This document shows positions 16,317 to 23,647 of a DNA stretch of 64,000 nt, one piece after another. This stretch comes from Aldehydirespirator sp965221215 (GTDB taxonomy: Bacteria; Actinomycetota; Acidimicrobiia; Acidimicrobiales; Aldehydirespiratoraceae): positions 124,001-188,000 of the forward strand of contig OZ244872.1 of assembly GCA_965221215.1 (NCBI GenBank), read 5' to 3'. The position numbers and the translations under genes are program-made. Within the stretch, counting starts at the first letter, position 1. The number at the start of each line of letters is the position of its first letter. The notes under the pieces were generated by a model. That model had not been told where the DNA came from. It did not search any database and saw only the letters and a list, made by a program, of their open reading frames with translations.

Positions 16317-16408
16317 GGCCGAGCTTGCGAGGCCGTGGGCTGTGTTGTCGGGGCTCGAGCGGCCCGTGAGCGCAGCCAACCAGAGCGGGAGAGACACCGC
16401 CGCGACGC
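16315..16408 (+). repeat. Dispersed intergenic repeat, copy R2
   Basis: Starts at the thrC stop codon (TGAGGCCGAGC). Landmarks are GAGGCCGTGGGCTGTG, CGGCCCGTGAGCGCAGC and AGAGCGGGAGAGACACCG, with the tail variant ACGGGCTTGCAC. Confidence 0.8.
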
Positions 16409-16496
16409 GACGGGCTTGCACATAGACGGGCTTGTACATACCAGCGCGCGCTCTGCGCTTCGCCTCGAGTTGGCCAGCCTCTCGGGCTGTGGCCGG

Positions 16497-16525
16497 TTGT
16501 GGTGCCTGCGCCTGGTGCGTAGCCT
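16497..16525 (+). promoter_or_regulatory. Candidate promoter of rho
   Basis: TTGTGG (16497-16502), 17-nt spacer, TAGCCT (16520-16525). This would leave a leader of about 100 nt before the rho GTG, in contrast to the leaderless genes nearby, and leaves room for autoregulation. Confidence 0.4.
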
Positions 16526-16630
16526 TCCGTCGTATCGGCGCGCGCCTTGGGCGTGACAGCTCGATCCGGCTCGTGATGCGTCGCTTCGCCGAGCCGGGAC
16601 ACCTGAATACGACAACCGGAGAACTCATCC

Positions 16631-18154
16631 GTGGAAGCGACCGAGATGCGGCGGTCCACGCTGCAACGCAAAGATCGCGGCGAACTCAATCAGATCGCGG
16701 CGGCACTGGGCGCCAAGCCCTCCAGCCGGGCCCGCAAGGACGAGATCATCCAGCTGATCATCGACCTCACCGCCGACGGTGCCAGGATCGTGCCGCCGCC
16801 GCCCGAGTCCGATGATGCTGCGGTGGCCGACTCCGAGGAGGCCCGCCCCGCCCTCGACACCGCCGCCGACGGTAGCAACGGCCGTCAGGGCGAAGACGGC
16901 GGCAACGGCGCCGCCCATAGCCGCGACGAGCAGCGCGCCCCCGACCGCGCCGAGGAGGAGACCGATCCGGGCAACCGCCGCCGCCGCCGCCGCAACCGCG
17001 ACCGCGACCGCGATCGCGACGACGGCTGGGACGGCGACCCCGTGGCGGTCTCGGGCCGCCTCGACCTGCGCGACGAGGGCTACGGCTTCTTGAGGGTGGA
17101 CGGCTGTCTGCCCAACCGCAACGACGCCTACGTGCCGGTCAAGACGATCCGCCAGTACGGCCTGCGCCGCGGCGACCACCTGACGGGCACCTCCCGGCCC
17201 GCCAACCGGGCCGAGAAGAACCCGGCCCTGCTCACACTGCAAACCATCAACGGCGGACCGGCGGAGCTGTCGGACCGTCCCGCGTTCGAGAGCCTCACCC
17301 CCATCCACGCGGTGCGCCGCCTCACGCTGGAACAGCCCGAGGATCCCCACGCCATCACGGCCCGGCTCATCGACCTGGTGGCGCCCATCGGCGTCGGCCA
17401 GCGAGTCCTGGTGCGCGGTCCCCGGCGATCGGGCGCCTCGGAGCTGCTCGCCGCGGTGATCTCCGCCATCGAGGCGAACGAGCCCGACATCTTCGTGATG
17501 GGGCTGTTCGTTGACCAGAGGCCCGAGGACATCACCGAGGTGCGCCGCTGCGTGCGCAACGGCGACGTGGCCGCCACCTCGTTCGACCAGACCCCCGAGG
17601 AGCATGTGCAGACGGCCGAGATGACCGTCGAGCGGGTCAAGCGCCTCGTCGAGTCCGGCCAGAACGTCGCGGTGGTGCTCGACAGCCTCACCGCGTTGGC
17701 CCAGGCCTACAACGCCGCGCTCTCCAATGCGGGACGGGCCTACAGCGGCAGCGTCGAGAGCGGTGCCGTGCACATGCCCAAGAAGCTGTTCGGCGCGGGC
17801 CGCAACGTCTCCGAGAGCGGTTCGCTGACGATGATCGCCTCGATCGTCTCCGACGGCTCCAGCTCGCTGCCCGGCGTGCTGTGCGACGAGTTCACCGGCA
17901 CGGCCAACACCGAGATCCGCCTCGACCGGTGGGCCGCTCAGCTCGGGCTGTTCCCGGCCATCGACGTGACCGCCTCGGTGTCGCGCGACGAGGAGCGCTT
18001 CCTCGACGCCGACGAGGTGCAGGCCCTGCAGCAGTTGCGGCGCGGCCTCGCCGACGGCACGGATGACCGCGACCCGCGAGCCGCGGTCAAGGCCCTGGAG
18101 GCGGCCCTCGCCAAGCTCAGCGGCACCACCTCCAACGCAGAGCTGCTGCGCTGA
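16631..18154 (+). CDS. rho: Transcription termination factor Rho with altered ATPase site
   Basis: 507 aa. Order: Rho_N helical domain (about 10-50), Asp/Arg-rich insert (about 60-135) typical of actinobacteria, S1/cold-shock RNA-binding domain (about 135-215), then a RecA-type motor. The P-loop reads RGPRRSGASELL where Rho has APPKAGKTMLL: both lysines (E. coli K181, K184) and the Thr are gone. The catalytic Glu in IDERPEE (E. coli E211) is Gln (VDQRPED). Walker B (VVLDSLTAL), the Q/R-loop region (AGRAYSGSVESGAV) and the Arg of SVSRDEE (R366) remain; R353 is Gly. RNA binding and hexamer formation look possible, while ATP hydrolysis looks impaired. It sits in the normal rho-rpmE position. GTG start, GGAG upstream. 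Confidence 0.9.
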   Translation: MEATEMRRSTLQRKDRGELNQIAAALGAKPSSRARKDEIIQLIIDLTADGARIVPPPPESDDAAVADSEEARPALDTAADGSNGRQGEDGGNGAAHSRDEQRAPDRAEEETDPGNRRRRRRNRDRDRDRDDGWDGDPVAVSGRLDLRDEGYGFLRVDGCLPNRNDAYVPVKTIRQYGLRRGDHLTGTSRPANRAEKNPALLTLQTINGGPAELSDRPAFESLTPIHAVRRLTLEQPEDPHAITARLIDLVAPIGVGQRVLVRGPRRSGASELLAAVISAIEANEPDIFVMGLFVDQRPEDITEVRRCVRNGDVAATSFDQTPEEHVQTAEMTVERVKRLVESGQNVAVVLDSLTALAQAYNAALSNAGRAYSGSVESGAVHMPKKLFGAGRNVSESGSLTMIASIVSDGSSSLPGVLCDEFTGTANTEIRLDRWAAQLGLFPAIDVTASVSRDEERFLDADEVQALQQLRRGLADGTDDRDPRAAVKALEAALAKLSGTTSNAELLR

Positions 18155-18237
18155 TCCCGACTCCCGGCTGAAACAGGCGAAACTTCGTTGCCGCTGGGGT
18201 TGTTACCGGCCCGCTCGACTTACAGACTAGTGCTCCG

Positions 18238-18495
18238 ATGAAGACCGACATTCACCCCGAGTACCGGCTGGTCGTCTTCTCCGACCAGTCCGCCGGCACC
18301 TCGTTCCTCACCCGCTCCACCATCTCCACCGAAGACACCATCGAGTGGTCCGACGGCAACACCTACCCGCTGGCGAAGGTGGAGATCTCCAGCGCCAGCC
18401 ACCCCTTCTTCACCGGGACGATGCAGATCGTCGACACTGCGGGCCGAGTCGAGCGCTTCGAGCGTCGCTACGGCCGCCGCAAGGGCCGCGGGTAG
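18238..18495 (+). CDS. rpmE2: 50S ribosomal protein L31 (type B, zinc-free)
   Basis: 85 aa. MKTDIHPEYRLVVFSD, TIEWSDGNTYPLAKVEISSASHPFFTG and the basic tail FERRYGRRKGRG fit the type B form, which lacks the CxxC zinc cysteines of type A. It follows rho as in other actinobacteria, although the form next to rho is often type A, and leads into the ATP synthase genes. Confidence 0.95.
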   Translation: MKTDIHPEYRLVVFSDQSAGTSFLTRSTISTEDTIEWSDGNTYPLAKVEISSASHPFFTGTMQIVDTAGRVERFERRYGRRKGRG

Positions 18496-18525
18496 CCGCC
18501 GCAGGATCAGCGGGCGCCGTCGACG

Positions 18526-18804
18526 ATGGACCACAGCGAGCCGAGCACCCGCGCCGGCGCGGGCGACGCGCTGGCCAAGGCGTTCGAGATGATCGCCACC
18601 CCCGCCATCTTCGGCTTCGGCGGCTGGCTCATCGACGGTCGCCTCGGCACCTTTCCCGCGGTGACCCTGGTGCTGGCGGTGGTGGTGTTCGGCTATCAGG
18701 TGTGGAGCTTCGCCCGCTCCTACGGCACTTCGATGGACGAGGCCCTCGAGAGCCGCCGGGCCACCTACGGCGGCCCCGACCCGGCGGCCGGCGGACAGTC
18801 ATGA
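18526..18804 (+). CDS. AtpZ/AtpI-like small membrane protein
   Basis: 92 aa with two membrane segments (FEMIATPAIFGFGGWLIDG and VTLVLAVVVFGYQVWSFA), the pattern of AtpZ proteins encoded at the head of F1Fo operons. These small proteins help in c-ring assembly or in ion supply. The stop overlaps the start of a 5-codon micro-ORF (ATGA). Assignment rests on position and topology. Confidence 0.75.
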   Translation: MDHSEPSTRAGAGDALAKAFEMIATPAIFGFGGWLIDGRLGTFPAVTLVLAVVVFGYQVWSFARSYGTSMDEALESRRATYGGPDPAAGGQS

Positions 18805-18818
18805 GCGTCACGTCATGA
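18801..18818 (+). other. Five-codon micro-ORF, duplicated AtpZ-AtpI junction
   Basis: GTCATGAGCGTCAC (from 18798) is repeated as GTCATGAGCATCAC 14 bp later. The micro-ORF (MSVTS) starts in the AtpZ stop by an ATGA overlap and ends in the AtpI start by another ATGA overlap. The same layout recurs at other gene borders in this window. Confidence 0.55.
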
Positions 18819-19327
18819 GCATCACGCCGGGCGCGGCTCCCGCAGTCGAGGCGGACTCAGAAGTCGAAGCGGACTCGGAGGTCGCAGCGGGCTCAGAAGC
18901 GGACGCAGCCGCCCCCGAGCGGGCGGTGGCGCGCGACATGATCCGGCGCTCCGCGGTGTTCGCGGTCCCGCTGCTTGCCGGCGGCGCGGTGGGCTGGGGC
19001 TGGACCGGGGCGCTGTCGGTCACCCTGGCCCTGGCGCTGGTGCTGGTCAACTTCGCGCTGGGCGCGGCCGTCATCGGCTGGGGCGCCCGCATTGGTCCGG
19101 CCGCGCTCATGGCCGCGGCGATGGGTGGATACGTGGTTCGACTCGGTATCGTCACCGCCGCTGTGCTGCCCGTCCGCAACCACGCCTGGTTCGAGATCCT
19201 GCCCTTCGCAGTGGCTCTGATCGCCACCCACTTGGGCCTTCTGATCGTGGAGGCCCGCCACGTCTCGGCCTCGCTGGCCTTCCCGGGCCTCAAGCCGCCG
19301 CGGCTGCGGCCCGAAGCTTCGACATGA
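18815..19327 (+). CDS. atpI: ATP synthase subunit I (AtpI)-like membrane protein
   Basis: 170 aa. An acidic Ala/Glu-rich N-terminus of about 40 residues includes the repeat EADSEV, followed by four hydrophobic helices (AVFAVPLLAGGAVGW, ALALVLVNFALGAAVI, ALMAAAMGGYVVRLGIV, ILPFAVALIATHLGLLIV). Position right before atpB and topology fit AtpI. Its stop overlaps atpB by 4 nt (ATGA). Confidence 0.78.
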   Translation: MSITPGAAPAVEADSEVEADSEVAAGSEADAAAPERAVARDMIRRSAVFAVPLLAGGAVGWGWTGALSVTLALALVLVNFALGAAVIGWGARIGPAALMAAAMGGYVVRLGIVTAAVLPVRNHAWFEILPFAVALIATHLGLLIVEARHVSASLAFPGLKPPRLRPEAST

Positions 19328-20091
19328 GCCTCCTCGCCCTCGAGTTCCCCCCGGTCAGCCACCTGTTCGACTGGCCCACCATCTGGTTCGACGGCACGCC
19401 GCTGGCCATCAACAAGACCGTCCTCATCTACCTGGCCGCCACCGCCGCCACCATCGTGCTGTTCGGTCTGGCCGGCCGGCCCCGCCAGTCGCTGGTCCCC
19501 GCGGGCGTGCAGCATGTGGCCGAGTCGGGGGTGAACTTCATCGAGAACTCGGTGGTGATGCAGACCATCGGACCCGACGGCAAGAAGTTCATGCCCCTGT
19601 TGACGTCGATGTTCTTCTTCATCCTGTTCTCCAACATCACCGAGGTCGTCCCGTTCATCCAGTTCCCGGCCAACAGCCGGATGGCCATCCCCATCACCCT
19701 GGCCGTGCTGGTGTGGGTGATCTACAACGTGGTCGGGGTCCGCAGCCAGGGTCCGTTCGGCTACCTCAAGAACTCGCTGTTCCCGCCGGGCGTGCCCAAG
19801 GTGCTCTATGTGATCGTCACGCCCATCGAGCTGGTCTCCACCTTCGTGGTGCGGCCCTTCTCGCTGGCCATCCGGCTGTGGGCCAACATGGTGGCCGGGC
19901 ACCTGCTGCTGGTCACCTTCGCCATATTGTCGGCCACGCTGTGGGAGTTCTTCTACGTGCCCGCCGCGCTGCCCTTCGTGATGCTCATCTTGATGACCGC
20001 CTTCGAGATCCTGGTCTCGTTCCTGCAGGCCTTCATCTTCACCATCCTCACCGCGGTCTACATCGGCGGCTCCATGCATCCCGAGCACTAG
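19324..20091 (+). CDS. atpB: ATP synthase Fo subunit a
   Basis: 255 aa integral membrane subunit forming the proton half-channels against the c-ring. The essential Arg lies in VRPFSLAIRLWANMVAGHLLL. FFFILFSNITEVVPFIQFPANSR and the C-terminal hydrophobic helix pair are typical. It starts in a 4-nt overlap with atpI. Confidence 0.97.
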   Translation: MSLLALEFPPVSHLFDWPTIWFDGTPLAINKTVLIYLAATAATIVLFGLAGRPRQSLVPAGVQHVAESGVNFIENSVVMQTIGPDGKKFMPLLTSMFFFILFSNITEVVPFIQFPANSRMAIPITLAVLVWVIYNVVGVRSQGPFGYLKNSLFPPGVPKVLYVIVTPIELVSTFVVRPFSLAIRLWANMVAGHLLLVTFAILSATLWEFFYVPAALPFVMLILMTAFEILVSFLQAFIFTILTAVYIGGSMHPEH

Positions 20092-20186
20092 ACCCGCCGC
20101 GGCTTGCTTCCACCCGACCCACTCAGTCACCAAGATCACCCCAGTCACCCAGACAACACCAGTCACAAAACAACAGGAGAACCACA

Positions 20187-20444
20187 GTGCTAAGTCTTCT
20201 CGCACAGACCGGCCCCGGCGAGTTCCTCGACGGGCTCTCGGCCATAGGCGCCGGCCTCGGCTACGGCCTGGCCGCGGTCGGCCCCGGCGTGGGCATCGGC
20301 ATCGTGGTCGGCAACGCCATCTCGGCCATGGCCCGCCAGCCCGAGTCCGCCGGCATGGTCCGCACCACGATGTTCCTCGGAATCGCCTTCACCGAGGCGC
20401 TGGCCCTCATCGGGTTCGTGGTCTTCATCCTGCTGCTCCCCTAG
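20187..20444 (+). CDS. atpE: ATP synthase Fo subunit c
   Basis: 85 aa hairpin of two membrane helices with a glycine-rich first helix (AIGAGLGYGLAAVGPGVGIG), the polar loop ARQPE, and the ion-carrying Glu 70 in AFTEALAL. No sodium-type Gln/Ser-Thr ligands are seen, so it is proton type. GTG start with AGGAGA upstream. A dispersed repeat begins at its stop codon. Confidence 0.97.
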   Translation: MLSLLAQTGPGEFLDGLSAIGAGLGYGLAAVGPGVGIGIVVGNAISAMARQPESAGMVRTTMFLGIAFTEALALIGFVVFILLLP

Positions 20445-20557
20445 AGGCCGAGCGGATAGGGGCAACCCATGAAGACACACGCGAGGCGTGGAGCGAGGCC
20501 GTGGGCTGTGACGCTGGGGTTTGGGCGGCCCGTGAGCGCAGCGAACAAGAGCGGAAG
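20444..20557 (+). repeat. Dispersed intergenic repeat, copy R3, inside the atp operon
   Basis: Starts on the atpE stop (TAGAGGCCGAGCG) and carries GAGGCCGTGGGCTGTGACGC, GGGCGGCCCGTGAGCGCAG and CGAACAAGAGCGG. It fills the atpE-atpF gap. The repeat is open in the atpF frame, which creates a spurious longer atpF from 20469. Confidence 0.85.
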
Positions 20558-20573
20558 TCAAGGGACGGCGATC

Positions 20574-21308
20574 ATGGCAAGAACAACGGTCAAGCTCCTC
20601 GCCGCTTTGGGCGCGACGGGCGCGATGCTGCTCGTCGCGGCCTCGCCGGCATGGGCTGCGGGCGAGACCATCGGCGGCTGCGTGCTCGAGCAGGTGCACC
20701 ACGCCGAGGAGGAGTACGGCAGCCTGAGCGCCGTCGAAGCCGACGAGGAGGCCTTCAAGTCCTTCGAGGACGACCTGGAGGGCTGCGTGGAGGCGCCCAG
20801 CCCGATCCTGCCCGAGCTCGATGAGATCATCTGGGGCGGGTTGGCCTTCGTGATCTTGTTCGGGTTCATGGCGTGGAAGGGCTTCCCCGCGGTGAAGCGG
20901 GCCATGGACGCCCGCTCCGAGAAGATCCGGGCCGACCTCGACGCTGCCGACGCGGCCAAGGCCGACGCCCTGCGCACCAAGTCCACCTACGAGGCCGAGC
21001 TGGCTGAGGCCAAGGCGGCGGCGGCGGCCATCATCGACGAGGCCCGGGGCCAGGCCGACCAGCTTCGCCAGGATCTGCAGGCCCGAGCCGAGGCCGACAT
21101 CGCCGAGCAGCGGGCCCGAGCCGCCAACGACATCGAGTCGAGCCGACGACAGGCCCTCGACGACCTGCGCACCGAGGTGGCCGCCATCGCGGTGGGCGCG
21201 GCCGAGCGGGTGGTCGGTGCCAGCCTCGACGCCGACGTGCACCGCTCCCTGATCGACGGCTACATCGACGAGGTGGCCGGCGCAGGCCGCAACGGGGACG
21301 GGAACTGA
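20574..21308 (+). CDS. atpF: ATP synthase Fo subunit b with signal peptide and extracytoplasmic domain
   Basis: About 244 aa, longer than the usual 160-185. Residues 1-29 (MARTTVKLLAALGATGAMLL...AWA) look like a cleavable signal peptide. Residues 30-85 form an acidic, presumably exported segment with two Cys (GGCVLEQ and LEGCVEAP). The membrane helix follows (IIWGGLAFVILFGFMAW), then the long charged helical stalk (RSEKIRADLDAADAAKADAL...) that dimerises and holds the F1 delta subunit. AGGGA precedes the ATG at 20574; the longer frame from 20469 is repeat R3. The exported domain is unusual for subunit b. Confidence 0.9.
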   Translation: MARTTVKLLAALGATGAMLLVAASPAWAAGETIGGCVLEQVHHAEEEYGSLSAVEADEEAFKSFEDDLEGCVEAPSPILPELDEIIWGGLAFVILFGFMAWKGFPAVKRAMDARSEKIRADLDAADAAKADALRTKSTYEAELAEAKAAAAAIIDEARGQADQLRQDLQARAEADIAEQRARAANDIESSRRQALDDLRTEVAAIAVGAAERVVGASLDADVHRSLIDGYIDEVAGAGRNGDGN

Positions 21309-21311
21309 GCG

Positions 21312-21350
21312 GTGCACCGCACTGTCCTCCGAGCCGGCGGCAGGCCTTGA
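21312..21350 (+). other. Micro-ORF, duplicated atpF-atpH junction
   Basis: The atpF end reads TGAGCGGTG and the atpH start reads TGAGCGATG. Between them is a 12-codon frame whose GTG lies 6 nt after the atpF TGA, and whose TGA lies 6 nt before the atpH ATG. The stop-start spacing is identical in both copies. Confidence 0.5.
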
Positions 21351-21353
21351 GCG

Positions 21354-21896
21354 ATGGCTGACCAGGCCGCCTCCGACCGCATCGGCGGCTACGCCGACGC
21401 CGTGCTGGCCGTGGCCCGGGCCGAGGGCGCCCAGGTCGAGGTCGAGGCCGAGCTGTCGCGCTTCGCGGCCGCGCTGCGGGCCAGCGACGAACTGCAGGCC
21501 ACCCTCGCCGACTCGGTCATCGACGTGGAGCGCCGGCTGCAGATTACCGAGGACCTGCTGGCAGGCCAGGCGCTGCCCGCCACCGCGGCGCTGGTGTCGC
21601 TGGTGGTCGGCGCGGGCCGCGGCGGCGAGCTGATCGAGATCATCGACGCGGCCATCGACCGGGCCGCGGCCGGACGCAACCGTCGGGTGGCCCGGGTGCG
21701 CAGCGCGGTGGAGCTCACCGGCGAGCAGCGGTCCCGACTGGCCGAGGCCATCAAGGCCTCCTCGGGACTCGAAGTGGAGATCCAGGCGGTGGTTGATCCC
21801 AGCGTGGTCGCCGGGGTGGTAACCGAGATCGGCGACGACGTGATCGACGGCAGTGTTCGCAGCCGCCTGCAGCAGATGCGAAGCGGCCTCGCCTAG
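21354..21896 (+). CDS. atpH: ATP synthase F1 subunit delta
   Basis: 180 aa. An N-terminal helical domain (YADAVLAVARAEGAQVEVEAELSRFA) binds the top of F1. The C-terminal VDPSVVAGVVTEIGDDVIDGSVRSRLQQM is the conserved delta signature contacting subunit b. It connects F1 to the peripheral stalk. Stop codon followed directly by the GAGGCCGAGCG start of a truncated dispersed repeat. Confidence 0.96.
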   Translation: MADQAASDRIGGYADAVLAVARAEGAQVEVEAELSRFAAALRASDELQATLADSVIDVERRLQITEDLLAGQALPATAALVSLVVGAGRGGELIEIIDAAIDRAAAGRNRRVARVRSAVELTGEQRSRLAEAIKASSGLEVEIQAVVDPSVVAGVVTEIGDDVIDGSVRSRLQQMRSGLA

Positions 21897-21938
21897 AGGC
21901 CGAGCGACGGTTCATTTTCCAGGAGATTGAGCGAAGAC

Positions 21939-23573
21939 ATGAGCGACACGGCACAACTGACGATCAACACGGCCGACATAGCGGCCGCCATCCGCCAGAA
22001 CCTCGAAGGGTTCGCCCCGTCGCTGGAGCAGTCCACGGTGGGTCGGGTGCTCGAGGTCGGCGACGGCATCGCCCGGGTCTCGGGGCTGCCCGACGCGGCC
22101 GTAAACGAGATGCTGCGCTTCGCCAACGGCGCGGTCGGCCTGGCCCTGAACCTCGACGAGACCTCCATCGGCGCAGTGGTCCTCGGCGACGTGGAGGGCA
22201 TTGAGGAGGGCCAGCCGGTGCAGGCCACCGGCGACATCCTGTCGATCCCGGTGGGCGACGGGCTGCTGGGCCGGGTGGTCAACCCGCTGGGCGAGCCGGT
22301 GGACGGCAAAGGGCCGCTGTCCAACCCGATCCCGAGGCGCATGGAGATCCAGGCCCCCGGCATCACCGGCCGCAAGCCGGTGCACGAGCCGATGCAGACC
22401 GGCATCAAGTCCATCGATTCGCTCATCCCCATCGGCCGGGGCCAGCGCGAGCTGATCATCGGCGACCGCAAGACCGGCAAGACCACCATCGCCCTCGACA
22501 CGATCCTCAACCAGCGCGGCCTCGACGTGAAGTGCATCTATGTGGCCATCGGCCAGAAGGCCTCGACCGTGGCCCAGGCGGTGGCCACCCTCGACGAGCT
22601 CGGGGCCATGGACTACACCGTGGTGGTGGTGGCGCCCGCGTCGGATCCGGCGCCCTACAAGTATCTGGCGCCCTATGCGGGCTGCGCCATGGGCCAGCAC
22701 TGGATGGAGAACGGTCAGCACGCCCTGGTCATCTACGACGACCTGTCCAAGCAGGCCGAGGCCTATCGCCAGGTGTCGCTGCTGCTGCGCCGGCCGCCGG
22801 GCCGCGAGGCCTATCCGGGCGACGTGTTCTACCTGCACAGCCGGCTGCTGGAGCGGGCCGCCAAGCTCAGCGACGACCGGGGCGCGGGATCGCTGACCGC
22901 GCTGCCGATCATCGAGACCAAGGCGGGCGACGTGTCGGCCTACATCCCCACCAACGTGATCTCCATCACCGACGGCCAGATCTTCTTGCAGGACGATCTG
23001 TTCAAGTCGGGCATCCGTCCCGCGGTGGACGTGGGCATCTCGGTCAGCCGGGTCGGCGGCGCGGCCCAGGTCAAGGCCATGAAGACCGCGGTGGGCACCC
23101 TCAAGGGCGACCTGCAGCAGTTCCGGGAGTTGGAGGCCTTCGCCGCCTTCGGCTCCGACCTCGACGCGGTGTCGAAGGCCCAGCTCGAGCGGGGCTACCG
23201 CCTCACCGAGCTGCTCAAACAGGGCGTCAACAGCCCGCTGCCGGTGGAGGAGCAGGTGGTGTCGATCTACGCCGGCACCCACGGCTACCTCGACGAGGTG
23301 CCCATCGGCGACGTGCGGCGCTTCGAGAGCGAGCTGCTGGACTGGTTCCGGGCCCGGGAGGCGGTCACGCTGGCCGAGATCCGCGACAGCGGGGCCATCT
23401 CCGACACCGACGACTTCGATGCCCGGGTCAAGGCCTTCGCCGACCAGTTCGAGACCTCCGAGGCCACCCCGGGCTCCGAGCCCGAGGCGACCGGGCAGGG
23501 CGCCGAGCAGGCCACCATGGTCGATGCCGACACCACCCTGCCCGAAGAGGACCTGAGCCGGGACGAGGGCTAG
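21939..23573 (+). CDS. atpA: ATP synthase F1 subunit alpha
   Basis: About 544 aa. P-loop GDRKTGKTTIA near residue 175, KSIDSLIPIGRGQRELIIGD before it, and FLHSRLLERAA-type motif (FYLHSRLLERAAKL) plus SVSRVGGAAQ later. A non-catalytic nucleotide-binding subunit of the alpha3beta3 head. The acidic C-terminal tail of about 35 residues (EATGQGAEQATMVDADTT...) extends past the usual end, as in mycobacteria where a C-terminal extension limits reverse ATP hydrolysis; that role here is inference. The ATG at 21939 is chosen; AGGAG at 21921 would also permit a TTG at 21927. Confidence 0.96.
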   Translation: MSDTAQLTINTADIAAAIRQNLEGFAPSLEQSTVGRVLEVGDGIARVSGLPDAAVNEMLRFANGAVGLALNLDETSIGAVVLGDVEGIEEGQPVQATGDILSIPVGDGLLGRVVNPLGEPVDGKGPLSNPIPRRMEIQAPGITGRKPVHEPMQTGIKSIDSLIPIGRGQRELIIGDRKTGKTTIALDTILNQRGLDVKCIYVAIGQKASTVAQAVATLDELGAMDYTVVVVAPASDPAPYKYLAPYAGCAMGQHWMENGQHALVIYDDLSKQAEAYRQVSLLLRRPPGREAYPGDVFYLHSRLLERAAKLSDDRGAGSLTALPIIETKAGDVSAYIPTNVISITDGQIFLQDDLFKSGIRPAVDVGISVSRVGGAAQVKAMKTAVGTLKGDLQQFRELEAFAAFGSDLDAVSKAQLERGYRLTELLKQGVNSPLPVEEQVVSIYAGTHGYLDEVPIGDVRRFESELLDWFRAREAVTLAEIRDSGAISDTDDFDARVKAFADQFETSEATPGSEPEATGQGAEQATMVDADTTLPEEDLSRDEG

Positions 23574-23608
23574 GCGGGCGAGGCGCGGTCAATGGCTAGG
23601 CACCGGCA

Positions 23609-23638
23609 GTGACAGGGCACAGAAAGCACGAGGGCTAG
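23609..23638 (+). other. Possible junction micro-ORF between atpA and atpG
   Basis: A 9-codon GTG frame ending GAGGGCTAGG, a copy of the atpA end (GAGGGCTAGG at 23565-23574). The start side is not clearly duplicated, so this is a weaker case of the pattern. Confidence 0.25.
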
Positions 23639-23647
23639 GGCCGAGCC

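Noticed and set aside
16631..18154. Loss of the Rho arginine finger (R366)
   Set aside because: Careful counting places R366 in the SGTR motif, which aligns with SVSR here, so this Arg is retained; only the P-loop residues, E211 and R353 differ.
20469..20573. 35-residue N-terminal extension of atpF
   Set aside because: The bases are dispersed repeat R3. A ribosome site and signal peptide begin at the ATG at 20574.
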